Below are positions 7,998 to 15,900 of a stretch of DNA of 64,000 nt, piece after piece. Made by a program: the position numbers and the translations under genes. Within the stretch, counting starts at the first letter, position 1; each line of letters opens with the position of its first letter. This DNA is from Rhizobium sp. BT03 (lineage in GTDB: Bacteria > Pseudomonadota > Alphaproteobacteria > Rhizobiales > Rhizobiaceae). The notes below the pieces were generated by a model, which worked only from the letters and a program-made list of their open reading frames with translations, was not told where the DNA came from and did not search any database. The stretch lies in NCBI RefSeq assembly GCF_030053155.1, contig NZ_CP125640.1, positions 4,314,001 through 4,378,000 on the forward strand, read 5' to 3'.

Positions 7998-10900
7998 CAG
8001 AAGCGGACTTTGAGCGTGCCCTTGAAGGCGCGGCCCCAGCCGGGCACGCCGGGCGTGATCTCGAAATCTTCGTCGAGCAGGTTATAGGCGGCAGCCTCGA
8101 GCTCCATGCGCTTGTCGAAGGGTTCCCAGACGAGGTGGGCGTCGAGGCTCCAGTAATCGTCGAGCTTGGTGCCGAGATCGTCGCCGTCGCGCTCGCCAAT
8201 GTAATTGGCCGCCACCGTCGCTTTGACCTTGGCCTCGTTGACCCAGGTCAGCGCGATCTGGCCGGAATTCTTCGGGATATAGGGGAGCGAGCCGCCGTAG
8301 TTGAATGTTCCTGGATCCTTGTTTTCGGAATCCATGTAGGCGTAGGTAGCCGAGAGGCCGAAACCGTGGCCGAGCGCAACGTTGGCGGTGACGGCGGCGC
8401 GGTCGATGCTGCCGCGCGCGAGCGGCAGGCTGTCGATGGCCGGAAGCGCGATCAGCGGCAGACCGATCGAGAAATCATGGAGTTCCTGATGCTGGTACTC
8501 CACCGAGGTGAACAGACGGTCGGTCCATTCGGCATCCCATTGGAAGGCCGCCGTATCGACGTAACCTTCGGTACCGACGGAAAACTGGTTTGCCTGAAGA
8601 CCGAGGATGCCGATCGGCGCAAGGGTGGGAACGCCGGTCTCTGTGCTTTGGCGCATGAAGGCGGCGCGCAGCCAGTGGTTCTGCGTCGGCGCCCAGGCAA
8701 GGCCGAAGCGTGGTTCGAGCCGGCTGACATCGACACCATCGCCTTCCAGGCGCGTGCCGAAGAGCGCATATTCGCCCTTCAGGTTGGGCGTGATGTCATG
8801 CAGAAGATCGATATAGGCGCGGCCGATATTGGTGCGAGCCTCGATCTCCGTGGGTCCGTCGGTCATGCCGTCGATGAGGCCCGGGATGACATCTTCGAGA
8901 TGAAAATAGGTCTCGCGAGACGAGTCGACCCAGCCGCCCTCGATACCGTAACGCCAGGTTAGCGACCCGTCGCCGATAATGTGGCTGAGGGCCGCGATGT
9001 AGGCCTTTGATTCATTTTCGTCGCTGGTCTGCAGGAAAGGTCTGACGTCCCGGCCGGGACCGCCGAGAAACGGTACGTCCGCCCAGTCGAACTGTATGTC
9101 GTTGGTGGTTTTCGCTTCGGTCTGCTGATAGAGGAATGCAGCATTCAGGACGTTCTCATAGGCGAAGGTATGGCTCCAGCCAAGGCCGGCGCTTGTGAGT
9201 TGCGCTGTATCTCGCCGAGTGGTGTAGAGCGGCAGTTCGTCCGGTGCCAGCGGCAAGCCAAAGAAGCGCAATACGGGATTCAGCGAGTCCGAGAGCGAGG
9301 GATTCGTCGTCAGCGCATTCAGCGTTCCATCATTCTTGGCGTGATTGAAATAGGCCACGATGCGGTCGTCCGGCGTCACCGTCGCCGTCAAATAGCCGTT
9401 GCCGCCGAGCAGTTTATTGTCGGTCGCATATCCGCCGAAGTCTCGGTAGTCCCCGTCGAGCGCCAGCTCTTCCCAGGTCAAGTTGCCATAGAAGCTGATC
9501 GGGATCGTCTCATTCGAATAGCCCTGGATGTCGGCTTCGCCGATGCCACGCGTGTGGCCGTCGACGCTGTTGATGCCGCCGCCGAGCGAGCCTTCGATGA
9601 AGGGCACGTCGAAGAGCGACGCCGAGCGCGAGCGGCCGGATAGCATGTGCGGAGAGATCAGCAGGCCCTGGATGAAGGATGAGTAGCTCGACGCGTTGCC
9701 GCGGTTCTGGATGATATTGTCGTCGCTGAAGCTTGTCGCGTTGACGAAAGGAAAGATGCTGCCCTTGATCGACTGGTCGAAATAACCGGTGCCCTTGAAG
9801 GGATCGAAGACGGCATCGCCGTAGTAACGGCCCCAGGCATCCAGCCCCTGCAGCCGGAAGGCGTCGTTCAGTGTCGAACCGGCGCCCGCATTGGCGCCGA
9901 GGCCGCTGTAATCGCCGCCCCGGGCGCGAGAGCGGCGCAGATATTCCTGCGCGTTGCGGATCGCGCCGTCGGAATCGTAATCGTCGATATCGATCGCGGT
10001 GCGGAAGGATGAGATGATGGGATCGTCGTCGTCGAGACGGTTGGCGTTGTCGAGCGCCTGCTCGGAGGGAAGCCGGTCGCCCTTTTCGTAGTGGGCGGCG
10101 GCAAGCATGAACTGCGACTGTGAATGGGCGGGATTGGCGGTGCTGGCGGCGAGCAGATCTGCCAGCGCCTTTTCGCGCTCGCCGCTTTGCAGGTAGTAGC
10201 GGCCGCGGGCGAGCAAAGCGAGATCGAAGGACGGATCGAGGGCGATCGCGGTGTCGATTTCGCGCTTGGCTTCCTTCATCCGCGCCTGGTCGAGATAAAG
10301 GATCGCGAGGTTCGCATGCAGCAGCGGGTCCTGCGGATCGAGCTCGATCGCCTTCTTGAAGGCCTCTTCCGCTTCGCCATTGGCATCGCGCGAGCTCTGT
10401 AGCAGGCCGAGCGAATTCAGCGTGCTCGATGCGCCGGGGGCAAGCGCGATGGCGCGGTTCAGGTCGGCGAGCGCGCCGTTGACATCGCTTTCATAGGTCG
10501 CCCTGTAGCCCGCGCGGGCCGACAGCGCCATCGGATGATCGGGGTCGAGCGTCAGCGAGCGCTCTATCGCTTCCTTCATCTGCTCGCGGTCGTCGATGAG
10601 CTCGGCCAGCTGGGCGCGTACCGCCGGCAGGGTCGGATCGTCGGGATAGCGCTGTTCCGCCTTCCTGATGATCTCGATCGCGGCACGCGGGTCTTTCAGA
10701 AAGCCTGTCGTATAGGCCTCCATGATTGCGCCATAGGGGCCGGTGGTGTTGGCCGGCGGCTGTTCGGCATGGGCGGGATCGGCGAGCGAGCGGGCGAAAT
10801 AGCCACCATATTGCGCCATGTTGCGGCGTGTCGGGTCGAGATGCGGCAAAGCCTTCTGGAAGAGCCTGGCGGCATCGCCGTAGCGCTTCTCCGAGCCGGC

Positions 10901-11767
10901 GATGGTGGCGTCGATCAGGTCGACGCGCGCCTGCTGGGCCACCGTCAGCTTGCTGCCGCGGATCTTCTGCAGGGTTGCGGCCGCGGCCTGGCGGCCGTCG
11001 AAGGCGCTCTGCACCTCGGCAAGCTCCAGCCAGTCTTCAGTCGTGCGCCGCTCCGGCGGCCGCGCCAGCAGGCGGCGGCGCTCCGCGGCCATGCGGTCGG
11101 CCCGCAGCGGCGAGGTCGGCATCAGATCGAAGCCGTCGCGCAGGTGGAGATAGAAGAGCATTTGCTCGCGGTCATCGGGATTGACGCTGATGATCTTGTG
11201 CGGCGCCTGGCCGATGGTGGCGACCGCGCCTTCGCCCTCGTTCACCTCGACGCTGCCCTGCGGGTTGCTCAGCGCCACGCGCCCTTCCAGCACGATCATC
11301 GAGGTCTTGGAGCCCTCGACGGTCATCGTCCAGTCCGTGCCGCGGATGGCGGCTGCCGCCGCAGGGGTCTCGACCGTCAACCCCTGGCCGCCGCGCTCGG
11401 CGCGCGCCCAGATCGTTCCTGATTGCAGCTCCAGCGTCGTGTCGCCGGTGGCCGCCATTTTCTTGACCTGCAGCGAGGAATTGCGGCCGAGGCGAACCTG
11501 GGTGTGATCGGAAAAGACGATGGCGAGCTGGCCGTTGGCATTGGTGCGCAGCACGTCGCCGGTCAGGAGATCCTGATTGATATCGACGACACGCCAGTTC
11601 GACACGTCGATGAAACGGACCTCTTCGCCCGCCTTGCGCGCGATGACGGAACCGGCGACCGGTGTTGCACGCTGCACCGGCTCGGCCCTTGCCGATGGCC
11701 CGAAACCGGGCAGAGCAAGCGCCAGTGCCATCCCGGCGCGACAGATGTTCTTGGAATAACCCCGCAT
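7997..11767 (-). CDS. FecR-domain / TPR / outer-membrane beta-barrel protein
   Basis: About 1256 residues from the ATG at 11767 (an upstream ATG at 11797 would spoil the signal peptide). Signal peptide at 1-28. A FecR-type domain follows at about 50-190 (VSNWRVVDINQDLLTGDVLRT, then GRNSSLQV, ETPAAAAAIRGTDW, MIVLEGRVALSN). Alpha-helical TPR-like repeats occupy about 310-600 (DPDHPMALSARAGY, LDPQDPLLHANLAILYLDQ). A long C-terminal region of alternating aromatic strands, with motifs such as LRAAFMRQST and VALGHGFGLSATYAYMDSENKD and a terminal Phe, is a TonB-receptor-like outer-membrane barrel. It is co-transcribed with the CHASE2 cyclase. FecR domains usually bind cell-wall or signal-transfer partners, so a sensory scaffold passing an outer-membrane state to the cyclase is an inference. 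Confidence 0.88.
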   Translation of the reverse strand: MRGYSKNICRAGMALALALPGFGPSARAEPVQRATPVAGSVIARKAGEEVRFIDVSNWRVVDINQDLLTGDVLRTNANGQLAIVFSDHTQVRLGRNSSLQVKKMAATGDTTLELQSGTIWARAERGGQGLTVETPAAAAAIRGTDWTMTVEGSKTSMIVLEGRVALSNPQGSVEVNEGEGAVATIGQAPHKIISVNPDDREQMLFYLHLRDGFDLMPTSPLRADRMAAERRRLLARPPERRTTEDWLELAEVQSAFDGRQAAAATLQKIRGSKLTVAQQARVDLIDATIAGSEKRYGDAARLFQKALPHLDPTRRNMAQYGGYFARSLADPAHAEQPPANTTGPYGAIMEAYTTGFLKDPRAAIEIIRKAEQRYPDDPTLPAVRAQLAELIDDREQMKEAIERSLTLDPDHPMALSARAGYRATYESDVNGALADLNRAIALAPGASSTLNSLGLLQSSRDANGEAEEAFKKAIELDPQDPLLHANLAILYLDQARMKEAKREIDTAIALDPSFDLALLARGRYYLQSGEREKALADLLAASTANPAHSQSQFMLAAAHYEKGDRLPSEQALDNANRLDDDDPIISSFRTAIDIDDYDSDGAIRNAQEYLRRSRARGGDYSGLGANAGAGSTLNDAFRLQGLDAWGRYYGDAVFDPFKGTGYFDQSIKGSIFPFVNATSFSDDNIIQNRGNASSYSSFIQGLLISPHMLSGRSRSASLFDVPFIEGSLGGGINSVDGHTRGIGEADIQGYSNETIPISFYGNLTWEELALDGDYRDFGGYATDNKLLGGNGYLTATVTPDDRIVAYFNHAKNDGTLNALTTNPSLSDSLNPVLRFFGLPLAPDELPLYTTRRDTAQLTSAGLGWSHTFAYENVLNAAFLYQQTEAKTTNDIQFDWADVPFLGGPGRDVRPFLQTSDENESKAYIAALSHIIGDGSLTWRYGIEGGWVDSSRETYFHLEDVIPGLIDGMTDGPTEIEARTNIGRAYIDLLHDITPNLKGEYALFGTRLEGDGVDVSRLEPRFGLAWAPTQNHWLRAAFMRQSTETGVPTLAPIGILGLQANQFSVGTEGYVDTAAFQWDAEWTDRLFTSVEYQHQELHDFSIGLPLIALPAIDSLPLARGSIDRAAVTANVALGHGFGLSATYAYMDSENKDPGTFNYGGSLPYIPKNSGQIALTWVNEAKVKATVAANYIGERDGDDLGTKLDDYWSLDAHLVWEPFDKRMELEAAAYNLLDEDFEITPGVPGWGRAFKGTLKVRF

Positions 11768-11860
11768 GACCCAGACCCCATCCCCACATCCCCACATCCC
11801 GTTTGTCCGTGTAACGTGGAAAAGTCAAGCATGTTGCACACGTGTTCTTGCTTTCGCCGC

Positions 11861-11886
11861 CAAGTGTAATATCAGGGAAACACTTG
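11861..11886. promoter_or_regulatory. inverted repeat in the divergent promoter region of the FecR/cyclase and PycTM-like genes
   Basis: CAAGTGT at 11861-11867 and ACACTTG at 11880-11886 form a 7-base inverted repeat with a 12-base spacer, about 17 bases before the GTG start at 11903. It could be an operator controlling both divergent units, or a 5' UTR hairpin of the small membrane protein mRNA. Confidence 0.4.
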
Positions 11887-11902
11887 ATGGTGGAGTATTC
11901 AC

Positions 11903-12442
11903 GTGAGCGAGTTCGAAACTGCAACTGAGGTTATGCTGAGCCGGCCGTCGAGTGCGGATATCGGCGTCGAGTATTTCGACCATATCAAGAAAATCAATGA
12001 TATATTTTACGATCAGATCAAGATATCCGATCAAAAGGCCGCCTATATCTTTACATTTATGCTGGCCTTCCTGGTGAGTTCCAGCGAGGTGCGGGCGGTC
12101 TTCAACCCGGCGCGTTATGTCGCCGGCACGTCAGGGAGCGTCCTATTCTCCGGCTTGCTTGCCGCAGCCTCGGTCTTCTCAATCCTGTCGGCGATCCTCG
12201 TCGTGCTGCCGCGCCGTCTCGATAGCTCGACCTCGCTGTTCTGGGGCGCCTGGCACAACCACCGCGACCTGTTCTTCGACGCCGCACTCAGGCGCGACGA
12301 GCGCTATCTCTTCGACCAATATCTCGAAAACGCCAATATCCTCTCCGCCATCGCCCGCAGCAAATACCGTTGCGTCACCTTTGCGTTTCGCGGCCTGATG
12401 GTGAGCGTGATTGCTTATGTGCTGCTGTTGGTGGCGGTGTGA
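11903..12442 (+). CDS. PycTM-like membrane protein (probable Pycsar-type effector)
   Basis: A 179-residue protein with a GTG start behind GGTGGAG. A soluble N-terminal helix (about 20-42) leads into KISDQKAAYIF and TM1 (about 46-64); TM2 spans about 79-103 and ends in SILSAILVVLPRR; then FWGAWHNHRDLF, an amphipathic helical stretch, and TM3 (about 160-178). The D-Q-K-A motif entering TM1, the SILSAI-VLP pattern and the FWG motif are what I know from the Pycsar effector (PycTM, DUF5706-like) family, in which a cyclic-nucleotide signal triggers membrane damage during phage infection. It faces the FecR-barrel/CHASE2-cyclase operon head to head across 135 bases and has its own terminator. Family recognised by eye, not by a profile search. 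Confidence 0.62.
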   Translation: MSEFETATEVMLSRPSSADIGVEYFDHIKKINDIFYDQIKISDQKAAYIFTFMLAFLVSSSEVRAVFNPARYVAGTSGSVLFSGLLAAASVFSILSAILVVLPRRLDSSTSLFWGAWHNHRDLFFDAALRRDERYLFDQYLENANILSAIARSKYRCVTFAFRGLMVSVIAYVLLLVAV

Positions 12443-12508
12443 GGCTTGGGTGCGGCTTTGAGCTTTTCAGCCGGCTGAGGACGGCGTGAGCGCCAGAAGC
12501 CAAGAATG

Positions 12509-12539
12509 CGGGCGCGCCGAAGCGCGCCCGTCCGTTTTT
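12509..12539 (+). terminator. rho-independent terminator of the PycTM-like gene
   Basis: CGGGCGCGC (12509-12517) pairs perfectly with GCGCGCCCG (12522-12530) around a CGAA loop, followed by TCCGTTTTT. It ends the plus-strand PycTM-like transcript and also abuts the 3' end of the RidA gene on the other strand. Confidence 0.8.
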
Positions 12540-13026
12540 AATCCTCGACCTCAACGATCAGCTCAAGCTCGATCGGCACGCCGAGCGGCAGACTGGCGAC
12601 TCCGAGGACGACGCGGCCGGAGAGCTTTTCCTCGCCGAAGACTTGGAGCAGCATTTCCGACGCTCCGTCCGCGACCTTCGGGTGGTCGCGGAAATCGCCT
12701 TCAGTGGCGATATAGACACCGAGCTTGACGACTTTTGCGACCCTGTCCAGCGAGCCGAGATAGTCCTTGGCGGCCGCAAGTGCGCTGAGTGTGGCCGTTT
12801 CGGCAGCCTTCCTGCCGTCTTCAGCCGTCAGTGCGCCGCCGACGCGGCCGATATAGCGCGGCTCGCGGTTGATAACCGGCAACATGCCGCTGAAGAAGAC
12901 CAGTTTGCCTGATCTGACCGCCTCGACATAGGCCCCGAGAGGTGTCGGCGGCGGGGGAAGGATGATGCCGAGTTCCTGCAGCCGCCGTTCTGCGCCGGCT
13001 GCCTGCGCTTGCGGGTGGTTTACCAT
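12538..13026 (-). CDS. RidA family protein (YjgF/YER057c/UK114)
   Basis: A 162-residue protein of the RidA superfamily, longer than the 128-residue archetype through an N-terminal extension (ERRLQELGI). Conserved segments are VFFSGMLP, GALTAEDGRKAAETATLSAL and LPLGVPIELELIVEV. The catalytic Arg of imine/enamine deaminases, usually within a C-E-R or similar motif before the last strand, is not present (GVASLPLGVPIE), so this is one of the non-deaminating subgroups. Its ATG overlaps the end of the SDR gene by 7 bases, implying coupled translation and shared function. Confidence 0.85.
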   Translation of the reverse strand: MVNHPQAQAAGAERRLQELGIILPPPPTPLGAYVEAVRSGKLVFFSGMLPVINREPRYIGRVGGALTAEDGRKAAETATLSALAAAKDYLGSLDRVAKVVKLGVYIATEGDFRDHPKVADGASEMLLQVFGEEKLSGRVVLGVASLPLGVPIELELIVEVED

Positions 13027-13745
13027 TTGCCCAGATGTGCGCCGCCGTCGACGTGCAGCACCTCCCCGGTTACGCGCGGAGCTTCGGTCAGGAAGACGAC
13101 CGCATCGACGACTTCCCCAACATTGGAAATGCCAGCCATTGGCGACAGCGTGCTGAGGAAGTCCTTCGGATTGTCCTTGTGCAGCGGCGTATCGACGACA
13201 CCGGGAGCCACCGTGTTGACGCGGATTCCCTCGCTTGCATATTCCATCGCCAGGTTCTTCGAGATCGCGTCGATGCCGCCCTTGGTCATCATGGCGACCG
13301 AAGCCGAGAAACCGGCGATCGGATGGTCGATCAGCGGTGTGGTGATGCTGACGATGCTGCCACCGGTTTTCTGGGCGAGCATCTGCCGGACGACCAGCTG
13401 CGTCAGGTGGATGAAGCCTTCAAGATTGGTTGAGGACAGCTTGCGGAAGTCGGTCATGGTGTAATCGACGAACGGCTTGGTGAAGAAAATGCCGGCATTG
13501 TTGACGAGGGCGTCGATCGAGCCGAACCGGTCGATTGCGGCCTGTGCGACCCGTGCGGCGGTTTCGGCATCGCCGATATCGCCGTCGACGAGCGCCAGCT
13601 TCTCCGAAGCCCGAAAGGCATCCGAGGCGCTGACCTGGCGCGAGGTGGCGACGACATTGTAGCCGCGCTCGATGAAGGCATTGACGAGCCCGGCTCCGAT
13701 ACCCTGGGAGGCGCCCGTGACGATGACAGTCTTTGCGGTAGTCAT
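13020..13745 (-). CDS. SDR family oxidoreductase lacking the catalytic tyrosine
   Basis: A 241-residue classical SDR: T10-G-A-S-Q-G15-I-G17 cofactor motif, NNAG at 82-85 and Ser133 in SIVSITT. The Lys of the YxxxK pair is Lys155, but the expected Tyr four residues earlier is Ala151 (SVAMMTKGG). The C-terminal dimer region (FLTEAPRVTGEVLHVDGG) is normal. Either another residue replaces the tyrosine or the protein has lost standard dehydrogenase chemistry. The ATG at 13745 follows GGAG; an alternative ATG lies 4 codons upstream. First gene of the SDR-RidA operon, divergent from the LysR gene that probably controls it. Confidence 0.88.
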   Translation of the reverse strand: MTTAKTVIVTGASQGIGAGLVNAFIERGYNVVATSRQVSASDAFRASEKLALVDGDIGDAETAARVAQAAIDRFGSIDALVNNAGIFFTKPFVDYTMTDFRKLSSTNLEGFIHLTQLVVRQMLAQKTGGSIVSITTPLIDHPIAGFSASVAMMTKGGIDAISKNLAMEYASEGIRVNTVAPGVVDTPLHKDNPKDFLSTLSPMAGISNVGEVVDAVVFLTEAPRVTGEVLHVDGGAHLGKW

Positions 13746-13911
13746 GTTGAACTCCATAATTTGGTCGGGCAACGGAGGTCTGCGCTTGCGAAGGCCGGGT
13801 CGCTCGAGATGGGGCGGCTGCGAATGCGCCTCCATCGGGTTGTGATTGTTTTCGCAAGGTGAATATGGGGAAAACTCCATTCCTCGATTAGATGGAAATA
13901 TCTGGATTCTC

Positions 13912-13929
13912 TTTTGCATCTATGCAAAA
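13912..13929. promoter_or_regulatory. palindromic operator candidate between SDR and LysR genes
   Basis: TTTTGCAT (13912-13919) and ATGCAAAA (13922-13929) form a perfect 8-base inverted repeat with spacer CT. It fits the T-N11-A layout of LysR-type boxes and ends 8 bases before the LysR ATG at 13938, so it is a plausible autoregulatory and divergent-promoter site. Confidence 0.55.
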
Positions 13930-13937
13930 ATCGCGGC

Positions 13938-14840
13938 ATGGCGGACCTGAACGACATCGCGGTTTTCGTGACGGTGGCGCGCTACGGCAGCTTCAGCCGT
14001 GCCGCCCATTCTCTCGGCATGCCGGTCTCGACCGTCAGCCGGAAGGTGACGTCGCTGGAGGAGCAACTCGGCGTGACGCTGCTGCAGCGCACGACCCGCA
14101 AGCTCAGCCTGACCGCGCAGGGCAGCGCCTATTTCGATCAGTGCAGCGAGCCGCTTTCCCATCTTATCGACGCCGAGCAGGCCTTGACGGAAACCCAGAG
14201 AAAGCCGGAAGGCTTGCTGAAGATCTCCGTGCCCGTCATCTTCGGGCAGGAGGTTTTCTACGAATTCGTTTCGACCTTCCTGAAGACCTATCCCGAAATC
14301 CGGATCGATCTCTTCGTCACCAACCTGTTCCTCGATCTGATCGCCGAGAATATCGATCTCGGCATCCGCTTCGGCGAACTCAAGGATTCGTCGATCGTCG
14401 CGCAGCGGCTCGGAAAGAGCGTGCGCTATCTGGTCGCGGCGCCGGACTATATGAAGGGCAGGGCGCCTCCCTCGAAGCCCGAAGACCTGAAGGATCATCA
14501 GTGCGTGCTGCTGAACGGCCGTAACGGCGAAGCGGAATGGCATCTCGTCAGCGGCCGCAAATCGGTCCGCCAGCAGGTGTCGGGGCCGGTATCGAGCCGG
14601 GATTTCGAAGCGGTGAGCGCCTTCACCTATCGCGGACACGGCATCGGCCTGCTGCCTTCCACCTATTGCGACGATCAGATCAGAAGAGGCGAGCTCATCC
14701 GCCTCTTGCCGGACTGGTCGTCCGAGGAGATATTCGTGCATGCGGTCTATCCGACACGCCGCTTCCTGCCCTCGCGCCTGCAGGTCTTTCTCGAGGCGCT
14801 GAAGGCGTGGAAGACCCCCTTGTGGCTTCCCCTGCATTGA
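13938..14840 (+). CDS. LysR family transcriptional regulator
   Basis: A 300-residue LTTR: N-terminal winged helix (residues 1-60, ARYGSFSRAAHSLGMPVSTVSRKVTSLEEQLGVTLL in part) followed by the effector-binding domain (about 90-295, with LLKISVPVIFG, DLGIRFGELKDSS, YRGHGIGLLPS). It is the type often found divergent from SDR or oxidoreductase genes, and here it faces the SDR-RidA pair. The ATG at 13938 is preferred over a TTG at 13914, because the upstream segment is the operator palindrome. Confidence 0.92.
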   Translation: MADLNDIAVFVTVARYGSFSRAAHSLGMPVSTVSRKVTSLEEQLGVTLLQRTTRKLSLTAQGSAYFDQCSEPLSHLIDAEQALTETQRKPEGLLKISVPVIFGQEVFYEFVSTFLKTYPEIRIDLFVTNLFLDLIAENIDLGIRFGELKDSSIVAQRLGKSVRYLVAAPDYMKGRAPPSKPEDLKDHQCVLLNGRNGEAEWHLVSGRKSVRQQVSGPVSSRDFEAVSAFTYRGHGIGLLPSTYCDDQIRRGELIRLLPDWSSEEIFVHAVYPTRRFLPSRLQVFLEALKAWKTPLWLPLH

Positions 14841-14948
14841 GGCACCCGATGCCATCACCGAAAATTGAAGCCGTGCACGCGGCTGCGCGTCCTTCCTCGA
14901 TCAAGCTGTGTTAGAGTTCGCTGGCTTGGATGGCGCGGGGATTTACCG

Positions 14949-15725
14949 ATGCTGACGACAGTTGCGGTGCTCATGGGGCTTTCCGGCCTCGTCCCGGCAG
15001 CACAGGCGGGGACGAACGAGGTTGACGTCAGCCTCGTGCTCGCCGTCGACACCTCGCGGTCGATGGATTTCGAAGAGATCGGCATTCAGCGCGAGGGGTA
15101 TGTCGAGGCGCTCAAGCACCAGGAATTCATTAATGCGGTGAGGGGCGGTCTGACCGGGCGCATTGCCATCAGCTATTTCGAATGGGCAGGCTACGTCGTC
15201 CAGGATTCGGTGATCGACTGGCAGGTGATCGAGACGGAAGAGGACGCGATCGCCTTTGCCGGCAAGATCGAAGCCCGGCCGATCGCCACGCAACGGCGCA
15301 CATCGATCTCCACCGCGATCGCCCAGGGCGCCGGCATGATCGTTTCCAGTCCGTTTCCGTCCAGGCGGCAGGTGATCGATGTCTCCGGCGACGGCCCGAA
15401 CAATTCCGGCGATCCGGTCGCACCTGCCCGCGACGAGGCGGTGGCCTCAGGCATGATCATCAACGGCCTTGCCATCATGCTGCGGCCCTCCGATGCGCCC
15501 AACGGGCTCGACACATATTACGCCGATTGCGTGATCGGCGGCCCCGGCGCCTTCGTGCTGCCGGTGCGCAAGATCGAGGATTTCGCCGTTGCCGTGCGCC
15601 GCAAGCTGGTGCTGGAGATCAGTGGCCTTTCCCCGCCGCCAACGATGCAGAGAATTGCCGAGGCCGGCTCGGCGACAGACTGCATGATGGGAGAAAAGCA
15701 GTGGCGGGATATGTTTGAGCGGTGA
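14949..15725 (+). CDS. DUF1194 domain-containing secreted protein (vWA-like)
   Basis: A 258-residue exported protein. A signal peptide runs from MLTTVAVLMGL to AQA (residues 1-20). The mature part shows a von Willebrand A-like fold with a MIDAS-like DTSRSMD motif (residues about 34-40), ATQRRTSISTAI, and VIDVSGDGPNN; this is the DUF1194 family common in Rhizobiales. The function is unknown; a metal-dependent adhesion role is possible. The start at 14949 gives the best signal peptide; a TTG at 14865 would add 28 residues. It follows the LysR gene on the same strand with about 108 bases between. Confidence 0.85.
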   Translation: MLTTVAVLMGLSGLVPAAQAGTNEVDVSLVLAVDTSRSMDFEEIGIQREGYVEALKHQEFINAVRGGLTGRIAISYFEWAGYVVQDSVIDWQVIETEEDAIAFAGKIEARPIATQRRTSISTAIAQGAGMIVSSPFPSRRQVIDVSGDGPNNSGDPVAPARDEAVASGMIINGLAIMLRPSDAPNGLDTYYADCVIGGPGAFVLPVRKIEDFAVAVRRKLVLEISGLSPPPTMQRIAEAGSATDCMMGEKQWRDMFER

Positions 15726-15900
15726 TGGGGTGGCTTGACGGCGCTTTCGCTCGGGGTGAAGCGAGAGACAATGAAAGACGTGCCGTGTGGCCCGCTATTG
15801 TCCTTCGCCTGGCCTTGAGCGGCAAGCGAAAGGCAAGCGGACTGCAGCATTATTAAGAGGGAACACAGACGCGACCAGCGTCTGCGTCCTTTACCGCCAT

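Noticed and set aside
10535..11422. A 295-codon plus-strand frame
   Set aside because: It is antisense to the FecR-barrel gene and has only composition-driven sequence.
6015..12442. Calling the locus a canonical Pycsar system
   Set aside because: The cyclase keeps ATP-type specificity residues and a CHASE2 sensor, unlike the small PycC enzymes, so only a Pycsar-like relation is proposed.
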